Positions 31,201 through 39,623 are shown, counted from the first letter of the stretch. The stretch: 64,000 nt of DNA from VXNE01 sp963668365 (GCA_963668365.1 OY764266.1:4615236-4679235), one strand, 5' to 3'. Program-made: numbers and translations. The notes: a model not told the origin generated them from the sequence alone.

Positions 31201-31885
31201 TAATGGTCTTCGAAGTCTCGCCCGGCGCGAACGTCAGCCTTCCGGACTTGGCCACGAAGTCGGTTCCGGCTTCGGCCAGGGCTAGCGCCGGTGGATCCTC
31301 TGGATCGAAATCTTCCGTGAGGTAGAACACCCTGACGGTCGCGGCGACTGCCCTCGTGAGCGTCACGTCGTAAATCAGAGGCGAACCCTCGACCACCTCC
31401 CTTCCGCGGATCGTCAGGTTCGGCGCTACTTCGGTTTCTTCGATCGTACCCGTTGCGGTCCCGACATCCACATCCACGGTCGCCCCGACCGCGCCGGACA
31501 GCGTCATGGTGAACGTCTCGATACCCTCGAACCGGTCGTCGTCCAGCACTGCGACGGAGACCGACTTGCTGGTGTCTCCGGGCGCGAAGGTCAGCGTCCC
31601 GCTCGCAGCCGTGTAGTCTTCCCCGGCCTTTGCGGTCTTGTCCGCGGTGGCATAATCCACCGTCACCTGGCTGCCGCTCGCCGCGTCGAGCACGACCTCG
31701 AACAGCATGCTGTCGTTTCTGTCCTCGTTGGCCCTGGGATTGGTGTCCTTGAAGGACAGCGCCGGCAATGTCTGGGCGAAAACCGGCAGGACCGCGGCAC
31801 CCGACAGCACAAGCGCCAGGCAACAACGCCATCCGGCTCGCCGGGCTTCTGAGCCAACTGCGCTGCGGGGCGCCAGCGCCTTCAT
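28265..31885 (-). CDS. Calx-beta repeat outer-membrane protein with C-terminal barrel
   Basis: A ~1206-residue exported protein. The signal peptide is CCLALVLSGAAVLPVFAQ. Five or so Calx-beta repeats follow (recurring VSYATADxxA..GxDYxAASGTL, FAPGETSKTI and IxDDD units), then a cadherin/Ig-like segment (AGQLPPAMLCVGGVPYELDL). The last ~380 residues look like an autotransporter-type beta-barrel, ending in ALEFLGRF with the terminal Phe expected for outer-membrane insertion. Calx-beta units bind Ca2+. A Cys-rich insert (CPWSACAFGSGGQCCDCG) interrupts one repeat. The likely role is a surface adhesin, which is an inference. Confidence 0.85.
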   Translation of the reverse strand: MKALAPRSAVGSEARRAGWRCCLALVLSGAAVLPVFAQTLPALSFKDTNPRANEDRNDSMLFEVVLDAASGSQVTVDYATADKTAKAGEDYTAASGTLTFAPGDTSKSVSVAVLDDDRFEGIETFTMTLSGAVGATVDVDVGTATGTIEETEVAPNLTIRGREVVEGSPLIYDVTLTRAVAATVRVFYLTEDFDPEDPPALALAEAGTDFVAKSGRLTFAPGETSKTISISVVDDSDVEPDEAVVVTLRDPINAFFVPRSETAATCPWSACAFGSGGQCCDCGTILNDDVVASTEIALSATPSAVSEGAGSTEVEVTASLDGGARTAATTVTVTVTGSGAAGAVGFAAVPAFDVVIAAGATSGSGSFALVPEDDGADEADETLTLAGSSDLPVTPATVTLTDEDEKSIRVLAIADAEAVESAGEVRFEVMLDGPGAADVTVSYATADPVGLAGPAAEAGFDYEAASGTLAFAPGEASRTIRVPLLGDGMDEPDERFALILSDPRGATLGRGMALGTIRDDDEPPALSATDAAGDESVGALEFEVTLSAPSGNEVSASYATADGSATAGSDYEAAAGTLVFAPGDVSRTVRVAILDDAAHEADEETFELSLSALVNATAADVSATGTIRDDDLAPPTLAGQLPPAMLCVGGVPYELDLAEYFGGDELRFSATSSTPEVATAALAGSRLTVAPVSEGESSVTVTAGNAAGSVESAVRVRVVTDPAEIEAIGSALASIGRVVLTSVTGSVRDRFSEPITSMDDTSGEERADSHARAVVGNRWPAPSSHGVRFDEWDAGGLFESGYPVGDRPATTSPAHRRGMAPFSFSLDSGRSATAGTGWSVWGRGDVRGFESGTDGDSHDGTITSVHLGTDARRGDWLAGISVARGAAEADYRFERSADACGGAGGGDGTINADLTSAHPYAGRRVGAGWVWATLGAGGGEMSAERCESGHRVETDLSMRLAAAGGRHPFARGERVALSIMEEVGMLDLTTGDAPGPVGDRSVRVGQARIGLEASGVVPPGCRCSLSSFARAFARGDWGDGITGAGLELAAGVRFRNFPLRLGLDAGIRALAWHSDEDVRERGANLSVSILPKPDETGWRASLAWRRGADRPRFGGTDGMAPWFARAGVPPGANRDWTSEFRLGYGIALRRGLATPFADVAAGGSDSGGARFGVRYALGDRAWRLATEWSVGQGAGNGIALEFLGRF

Positions 31886-31935
31886 TTTCGCAATCGCTTC
31901 GTCGCGGAACCGTTCATGAGATGAAGTCGACGATA

Positions 31936-33606
31936 TCAAGGCATCCAGTCCGTCACCGCGCCTTCGCTGGCGGAACTGACGAGTCTCGCATACTTCGCGA
32001 GCGCCCCGCGCGTCGCATAGGGCGCGGGCGGACGCCACCGCTCCCGCCGGCGCGCGAGTTCCTCATCCGTCAGTTCGACATTGATCTGACGTCGCTCCGC
32101 GTCGATGGCGATGGCGTCGTTGTCTTCCACGAGCGCGATCGGGCCGCCTTCGATCGCTTCGGGCGACACGTGTCCGATCACGAAACCATGGGAGCCGCCG
32201 GAGAAGCGACCGTCCGTGAGCAGCGCGACATTGGAAAGTCCGCGGCCCTTGATGGCGCTGGTCGGGCTCAGCATTTCCCGCATGCCCGGACCGCCCTTCG
32301 GGCCTTCGTAGCGCACGACCACCACATCGCCTTCCCCCACGCGCCCATCCATGATGGCTCGCATGGCCGCCTCCTCGCCATGAAAGACCCTCGCTGTCCC
32401 GGTGAACGTCAATCCCTCGTGTCCCGTGATCTTCGCCACCGCGCCCCCCGGGGCAAGATTGCCGTAGAGCACCACGAGGTGGCTGTCCTTCTTGACCGGG
32501 TTCGCGAACGGCCGGATGATTTCCTGGCCGTCCGGATAGGGTGCGATGGCCGCCAGGTTCTCCGCCATCGTCTTGCCGGTGACCGTCAGGCATTCGCCGT
32601 GCAACAGACCCTCGTCGAGCAAGCCTTTCATGAGTGGCTGGATGCCGCCGATCTCTATCAGCTCCGACATCGCGAACCGGCCGGACGGACGCATATCCGC
32701 CAGCACCGGCACTTGATCGCCGACGCGGGTGAAGTCATCCAACGTCAGCGGCACGCCGCCGGCATGGGCAATCGCCAAGAGGTGCAGGACCGCGTTGGTG
32801 GATCCTTCCAGCGCTACGCAAACGGTGATCGCGTTCTCGAACGCTTCGAGGGAAAGGATGTCGGAAGGTTTGATGTCGCGGTCGATCAGCGCCCTCACGG
32901 CGGCGCCCGCGTCGTAGCTGTCGCGGCGCTTGTTGTCGCTGACCGCGTTCTGCGCCGACGAGTTGGGCAGCGATAGGCCAAGGGCTTCGATGGCGGAAGC
33001 CATGGTGTTCGCCGTGTACATGCCGCCGCACGAGCCGGGACCCGGAATCGCCGTCTGTTCGATCTCCTTGAGTTCGATGTCGGATACGGTCCCCGCCGCG
33101 TGTCCGCCCACGGCTTCGAATACCGAGATGATGTCGCGACGTTCGGCACCGGGCAGGATCGTGCCGCCGTACACGAATACGCTCGGCCGGTCCAGGCGCG
33201 CCATCGCCATGGCGCATCCCGGCATGTTCTTGTCGCAGCCGCCGATGGCGACGAACCCGTCGAAACCCTGCGCGCCGACCACTGCTTCGATGGAGTCCGC
33301 GATCAACTCCCGCGAAACCAGCGAATAGCGCATCCCCGAGGTGCCCATCGCGATGCCGTCGGAAACCGTGATGGTGTTGAAGACGACGCTCTTCGCTCCG
33401 GCGGCATCCGCACCTCTCGCCGCTTCCTCGGCCAACCCGTCGATGTGCATGTTGCAGGGGGTCGTCATGCTCCAGGTGGAGGCAATGCCGATCTGCGGTT
33501 TGGTGAAGTCTTCCGGAACGAAACCGACGGCATGCAGCATCGCCCGGCTCGGCGCCTGCTCGACGCCGTCGACTATGACTGATGAGTATTTGCGGTTATC
33601 CGGCAT
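31936..33606 (-). CDS. ilvD: Dihydroxy-acid dehydratase
   Basis: A 556-residue IlvD, which dehydrates 2,3-dihydroxy-acids in valine, isoleucine and leucine synthesis. Three Cys positions for the iron-sulfur cluster are visible in TTPCNMHIDGLA, AIGGCDKNMPGCAMAMARL and GPGSCGGMYTANTMASA. The start at MPDNRKYSSVIVDGVEQAP is preceded by GAGGAG. Upstream in-frame sequence back to 33726 lies in a decayed argA fragment and is not part of IlvD. The gene is unlinked here from other ilv genes except ilvE at 45 kb. Confidence 0.95.
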   Translation of the reverse strand: MPDNRKYSSVIVDGVEQAPSRAMLHAVGFVPEDFTKPQIGIASTWSMTTPCNMHIDGLAEEAARGADAAGAKSVVFNTITVSDGIAMGTSGMRYSLVSRELIADSIEAVVGAQGFDGFVAIGGCDKNMPGCAMAMARLDRPSVFVYGGTILPGAERRDIISVFEAVGGHAAGTVSDIELKEIEQTAIPGPGSCGGMYTANTMASAIEALGLSLPNSSAQNAVSDNKRRDSYDAGAAVRALIDRDIKPSDILSLEAFENAITVCVALEGSTNAVLHLLAIAHAGGVPLTLDDFTRVGDQVPVLADMRPSGRFAMSELIEIGGIQPLMKGLLDEGLLHGECLTVTGKTMAENLAAIAPYPDGQEIIRPFANPVKKDSHLVVLYGNLAPGGAVAKITGHEGLTFTGTARVFHGEEAAMRAIMDGRVGEGDVVVVRYEGPKGGPGMREMLSPTSAIKGRGLSNVALLTDGRFSGGSHGFVIGHVSPEAIEGGPIALVEDNDAIAIDAERRQINVELTDEELARRRERWRPPAPYATRGALAKYARLVSSASEGAVTDWMP

Positions 33607-33639
33607 GGCTCCTCTTCTTCTTCCATCCGAGAACGGCGG

Positions 33640-33785
33640 CGAACGCACGACCGCGAGCGGTCGGACGAGACCCCGCGGGGAATGGATCGCTCGTCCGACT
33701 TCGCCCCGGTCGCATTCGATCATCACCCTGGAGTTGCCCGATAGTTATACAACGCCCGCTCCGAGCCGGGTAGACTGTAGCGCCG
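33640..33785 (-). pseudogene. Decayed duplicate of the argA 3' end
   Basis: The minus strand here matches the last ~130 bases of argA (42200-42330). Shared blocks include GCGTTGTA-AACT-TCGG, GGTGATGATCGA and CGAGCGATCC. One frame reads SERALYNYRATPG, compared with SKQALYNFRRNSK in ArgA. The copy has a stop and frame changes. It ends just upstream of ilvD and points to a past duplication or rearrangement linking the two loci. Confidence 0.6.
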
Positions 33786-33790
33786 GATGC

Positions 33791-34360
33791 GTGACAGCCC
33801 CTTGCCGCCCAAGGGTCCGCGCGCCCCGTCACCGGGTGACGGCGGTCGCGCACCTCGAACCGCCACATCAGCACCGGCATCGGCGGTTCACCCGCCTCCA
33901 CCTCGTGGGGAACGTCCTGCTAGTCGGCTTGGGCTCCGGCTGCTTCGTCTCGGCGTTCGCCATCGCCATCACGGGGGAAGGCCCAGTTCCCGAACCCCTG
34001 ATCGGCCTCCAGCAGGTTCTGGGCGTCCTGCTCGCGGTCGTGGTGCTGTGGTTGCTGGTCGCCAATCACGCGGTCAAGAGTGCGCTGGCGCTTTCCGTCG
34101 CGCGCGAGACCTACGAGATTGTGCGTCGGTTCACCGAGGTGCTGGGCGAGATCGACGCGGGCGTCGAACACCTTCGCGCGAGGCAGGAACTCGACCGCCT
34201 GCTCGACAGGCTCGCCGAGGCCACGCTCAGGTTCGGGGATGTCGGTACCGTGGAGGTCGCCGCGCACGATACGGCCGCGCCGGCCACGCCGTCCTTCGCG
34301 GCGCGACTCGTTCGGCTCTTCCGGCCGAAGAGCCCTCTTCGCGATCCCGCGGCTGAGTGA
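33791..34360 (+). CDS. Small two-helix membrane protein
   Basis: A frame of up to 189 codons encoding a protein with two membrane segments (VGNVLLVGLGSGCFVSAFAI and VLGVLLAVVVLWLLVANHAV), followed by a cytosolic helical tail (VRRFTEVLGEIDAGVEHLRA, RQELDRLLDRLAEATLRFG). The start is uncertain; the GTGs at 33791 and 33836 are both possible and neither has a clear ribosome site. No family is recognised. Hydrophobic segments and codon pattern favour this strand over the competing antisense frames. Confidence 0.5.
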   Translation: MTAPCRPRVRAPRHRVTAVAHLEPPHQHRHRRFTRLHLVGNVLLVGLGSGCFVSAFAIAITGEGPVPEPLIGLQQVLGVLLAVVVLWLLVANHAVKSALALSVARETYEIVRRFTEVLGEIDAGVEHLRARQELDRLLDRLAEATLRFGDVGTVEVAAHDTAAPATPSFAARLVRLFRPKSPLRDPAAE

Positions 34361-34685
34361 CGGAGCCTGTCCCGCCGGATAGCCGGGCACCCGCATGTCA
34401 GATCGACATGTTCCGTATGGGCGACGATGTCCCGACGAACCGCGACGGCTATTTCCCGCCTGATCGCGACATGCGATCTCGACTACCGGGGTTTCTCACT
34501 CGAATTGAAGTACTTCAATTCTGACCGTGGCACCCGTCCCCATGGGGATGTTCGATCTGATCGAATCACGGCGCCGCCTCGTCGCCCGCGGACCCGTCCA
34601 GAACGCACGCCCAACGATGACAGCCCCCCCGCCCGACGGCTACACTCCGTTCATGCTCGCGACTCCGCAGGAAGGAGGCATGCCG
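34361..34685. promoter_or_regulatory. P450 upstream region with a perfect 20-base palindrome
   Basis: This 325-base gap has no gene I can support. It holds the perfect palindrome GAATTGAAGTACTTCAATTC at 34502-34521, about 165 bases upstream of the P450 start. Such a symmetric AT-rich site in GC-rich DNA is a strong candidate operator for a dimeric repressor or activator. No regulator gene is adjacent. The P450 ribosome site GGAGG lies at 34674-34678. Confidence 0.5.
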
Positions 34686-35768
34686 ATGTCCCTCGCAGAC
34701 AATCTGATCGATCCCACCCTGATCCCCGCGTGTGGCGGTCCGCCCCACGAACTCTTCGACACATGGCGCGAGTCCGACCCGGTGCATTGGAATCCGCCGT
34801 CCGAGAGCTACCGTACGCCGATGGCCCACGCGTCCCTGGACAAGGGGTTCTGGGTGCTCACTCGCTATCAGGACGTCGTCGACGTCTCACGCGACCAGGA
34901 ACTGTTCTCCTCGCATGAGGGAAGCCCCGTCATCTGGGACTTCGAGCCGCCGCAGCTCGAGGAACAGCGGGCGGGTCTGATGGGCATGAAGCCCGCCGAC
35001 CACATGGCGGTGAAGAAGCTGGTCATGCCGCCGTTCGCGGCGGGCGAGTTGGCGGCGTTCCATCCCGAGATCGACCGCGTCGCGCGGTCGATCATCGACT
35101 CGGTCGCCGGCAAGGGAGAGTGCGAGTTCGTCTTCGACGTCGCCTCGCGGCTCCCCGTGTACACGTTCTGCAAGCTTCTCGGCGTGCCGGACCGGCTGCG
35201 CGAGACGGTGTTCACGCTCGGCAACCGGACCGCCGACACGGAGAACGCGGCCTACCGAGACGGCTCGAACTCGGCCTTCTACGGCCTGTTCGCCATCGCC
35301 CGGGAACTCGCCGCGGAGAAGCGCGAGCATCCGGACCAGTACGCCCTGCTGCGGAGCGATCTCGACCGGCATCTGCCCAACGCCATCGAGGAGGTGCTGC
35401 GCCACTCGCCGCCGGTGGTCAAGTTCCGGCGCACGGTCATGGAGGACACCGAGATCGGCGGGCAGAAGGTCGCCAGGGGCGACAAGATATACCTGTCCTA
35501 TCCGGCCGCGAACCGCGATCCCGCGGTGTTCCCGAACCCGCACCGCTTCGACATCACGCGCGAGAATGCGAACCGCCATCTGGCGTTCGGCAACGGACCG
35601 CATTTCTGCCTCGGCTCGCGGCTGGCGCGCTACCAGCTCGGGGCGCTGCTCAAGGAAATCGTGACGCGCATTCCGGACATCCGACCCGACGGCGAGATGG
35701 AAATGATGAAGAGCATCTGGTTCAACGCGGTCATCCGGATGCCGGTGGCGTTCACGCCCGAGGGTTGA
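34686..35768 (+). CDS. Cytochrome P450 with an internal deletion of the I-helix
   Basis: A 360-residue P450-family protein (usual bacterial length ~400-420). It keeps the ExxR motif (IEEVLRHSPPVVKFRRT) and the heme-thiolate loop LAFGNGPHFCLGSRLARYQ. The expected oxygen-activating I-helix, with an (A/G)GxxT motif, is missing. FAIARELAAEKR runs directly into EHPDQYALLRSDLDRHLPNA, so ~50-60 residues normally between these segments are absent, in frame. I infer loss of normal monooxygenase activity unless an unusual mechanism applies. The start is the ATG 7 bases after GGAGG. Confidence 0.85.
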   Translation: MSLADNLIDPTLIPACGGPPHELFDTWRESDPVHWNPPSESYRTPMAHASLDKGFWVLTRYQDVVDVSRDQELFSSHEGSPVIWDFEPPQLEEQRAGLMGMKPADHMAVKKLVMPPFAAGELAAFHPEIDRVARSIIDSVAGKGECEFVFDVASRLPVYTFCKLLGVPDRLRETVFTLGNRTADTENAAYRDGSNSAFYGLFAIARELAAEKREHPDQYALLRSDLDRHLPNAIEEVLRHSPPVVKFRRTVMEDTEIGGQKVARGDKIYLSYPAANRDPAVFPNPHRFDITRENANRHLAFGNGPHFCLGSRLARYQLGALLKEIVTRIPDIRPDGEMEMMKSIWFNAVIRMPVAFTPEG

Positions 35769-35817
35769 AGGCACGCGGTTCGACGTCCGGCCTGCGGCAC
35801 CGAACCGCGCCCTCCGG

Positions 35818-36510
35818 CTACCGGGGCGCCGCTCCGTCGACCCGTCCGATCCAGTCGAGTACGTGGCGTGTTGTCTGCAGCGCCGCTTCCGCTTCCTCCG
35901 CGCAGCGCAGCGCGTTCACCTGGGCAATGACGGCAAGGTCGGCGATCGACAGCGCATCACCCACCAGCCAGGCGCGGCCGTCGAGCAGGCCGTCGAGCGC
36001 CTCGAAGTGTCGCTTGACATCGCGAACCACCTGGTCCCTGGGTTTCCGCCCGACACCCTGGGCCTGCGTGAGCCGGGTCGATGCCTCCACGATCAGTGAC
36101 TTCAGCTGCGGCTTCGGCACGCCGGGCAGCGTTCGGGCGAACTCGTCAAGCGCCGTGTCGAGATTGTGCTCCCAGGTGAGACGCATCGTCATCTCGTAGA
36201 AGTAAAGGCTCTCGTCGGCCCACTCCTCGATCGCGTGGGCCAGCGCGGCGTCCCGGGATCCAGGCGGGACGAGGACCGGACCGCCGTACGATCTCTCCAA
36301 GTGGTAGAGGATGTCGGTCGAGTCCCAGACGACCGCGTCGCCGTCCCGGATCGAGGGGAACTTGCCCGTGGGGCTGACGTGCTCGTAGTCCCCCTCGGCC
36401 ACTCTGGCGCGCGCGACCTCGTGGATGTCGAACGGGATGCCCTTGTAGTTCAGTGCGCGACGCACCTTCTCCGCGAAGGGCGATGTCGAGAACTGGTACA
36501 GAGTGAGCAT
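35818..36510 (-). CDS. Glutathione S-transferase-like protein
   Basis: A 230-residue GST-family protein. The N-terminal thioredoxin-like domain reads LTLYQFSTSPFAEKVRRALN, then GKFPSIRDGDAVVWDSTDIL (cis-Pro and the Ser/Asp that bind the gamma-glutamyl group). The C-terminal helical domain ends with WLVGDALSIADLAVIAQVNA, the usual N-capping box. It has GGGAGG upstream of the ATG and lies 13 bases downstream of the SDR gene on the same strand, so the two probably form an operon. Confidence 0.85.
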   Translation of the reverse strand: MLTLYQFSTSPFAEKVRRALNYKGIPFDIHEVARARVAEGDYEHVSPTGKFPSIRDGDAVVWDSTDILYHLERSYGGPVLVPPGSRDAALAHAIEEWADESLYFYEMTMRLTWEHNLDTALDEFARTLPGVPKPQLKSLIVEASTRLTQAQGVGRKPRDQVVRDVKRHFEALDGLLDGRAWLVGDALSIADLAVIAQVNALRCAEEAEAALQTTRHVLDWIGRVDGAAPR

Positions 36511-36523
36511 GGCGAATCCTCCC

Positions 36524-37435
36524 CTACGGTTGCCGGACCTGCGGCAGGGTCGCCAGGATGGGTTCGAGGTCGTACTTCTGGTCGCCCTCGCGCCGGGGCG
36601 CCTGCGTTGCGAACGCCTGCTCCAACTCAATCCACCGTCTGTGCGCGATACCGACCGCGTGGGGGTGGGTCACGATGTAGAACTCCCCGGTGCGGATTCC
36701 TTCCACGGCCCTGGCGGCCACCTCCGCCGCCGGCATTCCCATCTGGCGCATGAACGCACCGGATGCCTCCGGCGCTGCCGCCGGACCGCCGTATTCCGCC
36801 TGACGCCGTTCGCCTGCCCGCCAAAGGGTCGAGTCGACGATCCCCGGGCAGAGCACGCTGACCCTCACATGTTCCGGGAGTTCGCGGCGCAGCACGTCGG
36901 ACAGGCCGAGCAGGGCGTGCTTGGACGCCGTGTAAACGCCGCCGCCAACGTGGGGAATCCCAAGAGCGTGCTCCGAGGCGGTGTTGACCACGCGGCTGGC
37001 TCGGACGGACGCCACGAATCTCGGCACGAACGCCCGAATGCCGTTCATCGCGCCGCGCACGTTCACGGCGAACACCCAGTCGAAATCGGTGGCGCTGCAC
37101 TCGTACAGGGGTGCCAGCGCATGCATCACGCCCGCGTTGTTGACGAGGATCTCGACATTCCCGAATGCCCGCCACGACGAATCGGCGAGCGCCGACACGC
37201 TGGATTCGTCGGTGACGTCAACGGCCAGACCCACGCTCCGGACGCCGAACTCGGCCACTTCTTGCGCGACCTCACGCGCCGCCTTTTCCTCAAGATCCGC
37301 GACGGCGACGTTGACACCCTGCCGAGCGAGTGCGAGGCACAAGGCCCTGCCGATACCGTTGCCGCCTCCGGTTACCACAGCGGATTTGCCGTTGAGGTCA
37401 AAAGGCGCCTCTCGCGACGTATGTTCCTGCGACAT
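36524..37435 (-). CDS. Short-chain dehydrogenase/reductase
   Basis: A 303-residue classical SDR. The cofactor loop is VVTGGGNGIGRALCLALA, the NAG motif is ILVNNAGVMHALAP, the catalytic Ser lies in VVNTASEHALGIPH, and the YxxxK pair is in GVYTASKHALLGLS. An Asp after the second strand (NVAVADLEEKAA) favours NAD(H). The substrate is unknown; pairing with a GST and a nearby P450 suggests hydrophobic or xenobiotic compounds. The start is MSQEHTSREAPFDLNGK. Confidence 0.88.
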   Translation of the reverse strand: MSQEHTSREAPFDLNGKSAVVTGGGNGIGRALCLALARQGVNVAVADLEEKAAREVAQEVAEFGVRSVGLAVDVTDESSVSALADSSWRAFGNVEILVNNAGVMHALAPLYECSATDFDWVFAVNVRGAMNGIRAFVPRFVASVRASRVVNTASEHALGIPHVGGGVYTASKHALLGLSDVLRRELPEHVRVSVLCPGIVDSTLWRAGERRQAEYGGPAAAPEASGAFMRQMGMPAAEVAARAVEGIRTGEFYIVTHPHAVGIAHRRWIELEQAFATQAPRREGDQKYDLEPILATLPQVRQP

Positions 37436-37819
37436 GATCTCCCGCTTGTCCCGCTGCCCGGCGAGGCGCTTTCCGCAGGGAATCCCTCGGCCGCCCGCCA
37501 CTCAGCGTGTCCGCATCTTTCCGCAACACCCGCCGGGCGACATCACCCGAACATACACGCCGACGATAGTCATGTCGAACTCTCGACGCATCCGCACAGC
37601 CACTCCCCTCAGACTGACTCACGACGTCTCAAATTGATGCCCGGCACGAAGTCAGAATGTTGATGGCCCTGTGTCGTGGACATCGCTGGGCGTGCTGCTG
37701 ACGCGAAGATCCGATCATTCCGGTACAGGTGGAACTCTGCTCCAGCCGATTGGCCATTGACGCCGAACTCTGCTCGAACATAATGCGCCAATGGACGTGA
37801 TCGATTCCACCAGCGAACG
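37436..37819. other. Divergent gap between the SDR gene and fixL
   Basis: This 384-base gap must hold the promoters of the SDR-GST operon (leftward) and of fixLJ (rightward). I see no open frame with coding character, no strong consensus promoter and no clear repeat in it. Confidence 0.4.
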
Positions 37820-38974
37820 GTGAAGGAATCCTTTCCGACAACAACAGCCTCCGAATCACCATCCATCCTCGGCGAGGACATGCTTCGTCGAGTGGTCGAT
37901 GCGGCGCTCGACGGCATGGTCGTGATCGATTCATCCGGGACAGTGCTGCTCTACAACGCCGCGTGTGAACGGCTGTTCGGCTATTCCGCGGAAGAAGTGC
38001 TCGGCAACAACGTCAACCTGCTCATGACGCCACCGGATCGGCGGAACCACGACACTTACATTCGGAATTATCTTCGCACGGGCAAGGCGAGGGTTATCGG
38101 AACGGGCCGCGATGTGACGGGTCGGCACAAGGACGGTGCGACATTTCCAATCCGCCTGTCGGTCGGCGAACTGCACGATGACACCGATGCGACACTCTTC
38201 ATCGGTACGCTTCACGACCTCACGGAGACGCTGCGAACCCGCGCGCGCATCGAAGAGCTGCAATCGGAGCTGATGCAGGTCGCGCGGGCGAGTGCCGTTG
38301 GCGAAATGGGATCGGCTCTGGCGCACGAGCTCACCCAGCCGCTATCGGCTGTCGTCGGATTCGTCGAAGCCAGCGCCGCATTGATCGATCAGGACGGCGG
38401 CGAGATGCCGGCCAAGGTCCGCGAATACATGGACCATGCCGTCACCCAGTCCCTGCGGGCCGGCGCTGTCATTCGACTCCTGCGCGAGTTCGCAGCCAAG
38501 GGAGATACCGAGCATTCCGTGCGGGACATCAATGTTGTCGTCGAGGAGACCTGTCGGCTGGCGACATTGGGAACGGCCGCCGATGGAGTCGACCTGAAGC
38601 TGGACCTCGCCGCCGACCTTCCTCCGGTCCTCATCGACCATGTTCAGATTCAGCAGGTGGTTCTCAATCTGGTTCGCAACAGCATCGACGCCTTGAGCGG
38701 TTTCGAGTCTCCTGCCATCACCGTCGCGACGGTGTCTGGCCGCGAGGAGGTCGAAATAGTCGTCAGCGACAACGGGCCCGGGTTGTCCTCGGAAGTTCGA
38801 GAGCGGGTTTTCGAGCCGTTCGTTTCGACCAAACCGGATGGCATCGGCATCGGGCTGAGTATCTGCCGCACGATCATCGAGGCGCACGGGGGCAAGATTG
38901 CAGTCGATACCAGCACCGAGCGCGGAACGGGATTCCGCTTTTCGGTTCCGGTCTTCGATGAATCGACTGGATAA
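37820..38974 (+). CDS. fixL: FixL-type heme-PAS oxygen-sensor histidine kinase
   Basis: A 384-residue FixL-like kinase. The PAS domain (about 22-145) has RRNHDTYIRNYLRTG, whose His (about residue 77) aligns with the heme ligand of rhizobial FixL, and RVIGTGRDVTGRHKDGATFP, with the Arg that contacts bound oxygen. The kinase part has the H-box ALAHELTQPLSAV (His about 168), the N-box LNLVRNSIDAL, SDNGPGLS and GIGIGLSICRTIIEAHGG. The protein is soluble, with no membrane segment. It probably phosphorylates the adjacent FixJ under low oxygen. The GTG start is my choice; an ATG lies at 37880. Confidence 0.88.
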   Translation: MKESFPTTTASESPSILGEDMLRRVVDAALDGMVVIDSSGTVLLYNAACERLFGYSAEEVLGNNVNLLMTPPDRRNHDTYIRNYLRTGKARVIGTGRDVTGRHKDGATFPIRLSVGELHDDTDATLFIGTLHDLTETLRTRARIEELQSELMQVARASAVGEMGSALAHELTQPLSAVVGFVEASAALIDQDGGEMPAKVREYMDHAVTQSLRAGAVIRLLREFAAKGDTEHSVRDINVVVEETCRLATLGTAADGVDLKLDLAADLPPVLIDHVQIQQVVLNLVRNSIDALSGFESPAITVATVSGREEVEIVVSDNGPGLSSEVRERVFEPFVSTKPDGIGIGLSICRTIIEAHGGKIAVDTSTERGTGFRFSVPVFDESTG

Positions 38975-38975
38975 G

Positions 38976-39623
38976 ATGTCCGGCGAATTGATATTCCTGG
39001 TCGACGACGACGATGCCGTGCGCGCGTCGCTTCACGCGCTGCTGGAGACAGCGGGCTATCGAACGGCCCAGTTCGAGTCCGGCATCGACTTTCTCGATTT
39101 CCCGGATATCGGCCTCGGGGCATGCGCCCTGCTGGACGTAAAGATGCCGGGGCCGGACGGGCTGGAAGTTCAGCGGCGTCTGAACGATCACGGTGAGACG
39201 TTGCCGGTAGTCATTCTCACCGGCCACGGTGACATCGCGATGGCGGTACAGGCGATACGCGCCGGAGCGGTTGATTTCCTCGAAAAGCCGGTGAGCCGCG
39301 ACCAGTTGTTGGAGAGTGTGGCGAGGGCCATCGACATCGATCGCAGCGTCCGGCGGGACCAGCGCGAGCGGTCCGAGATCGGGACTCGGCTGCGAGCGCT
39401 GACGACCCGCGAACGGCAGGTGCTCGAACGGCTCGTGCTGGGAAGGACGAACAAGCTCGTCGCGCGTGAACTGGGAATCAGCCCCCGCACGATCGAGGTG
39501 TACCGCCGGAACGTCATGGTGAAGATGGGCGCGGACAGCCTCTCCCATCTGGTGCGGATGACGTTCCAGGCCGGGATTGATCCGGATGACAGCGACACCC
39601 TTGTGTTACCCGGCTCAACGTAA
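38976..39623 (+). CDS. fixJ: FixJ-type response regulator
   Basis: A 215-residue two-domain regulator. The receiver domain has acidic residues in FLVDDDDAVRASL and the phosphorylated Asp (about 54) in ALLDVKMPGPDGLE, with Thr and Lys in VILTGHGDIAMAV and FLEKPVSRD. The C-terminal LuxR-type helix-turn-helix reads LTTRERQVLERLVLGRTNKL and ELGISPRTIEVYRRNVMVKM. The ATG at 38976 follows the fixL stop by one base; an ATG at 38958 is possible. It is expected to activate genes under low oxygen. The two downstream genes share a duplicated promoter that could be its target. Confidence 0.9.
   Translation: MSGELIFLVDDDDAVRASLHALLETAGYRTAQFESGIDFLDFPDIGLGACALLDVKMPGPDGLEVQRRLNDHGETLPVVILTGHGDIAMAVQAIRAGAVDFLEKPVSRDQLLESVARAIDIDRSVRRDQRERSEIGTRLRALTTRERQVLERLVLGRTNKLVARELGISPRTIEVYRRNVMVKMGADSLSHLVRMTFQAGIDPDDSDTLVLPGST

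Noticed and set aside
33920..34396. Minus-strand frame opposite the two-helix membrane protein
   Set aside because: It is Arg/Glu-rich without motifs, whereas the plus strand gives two clean membrane segments.
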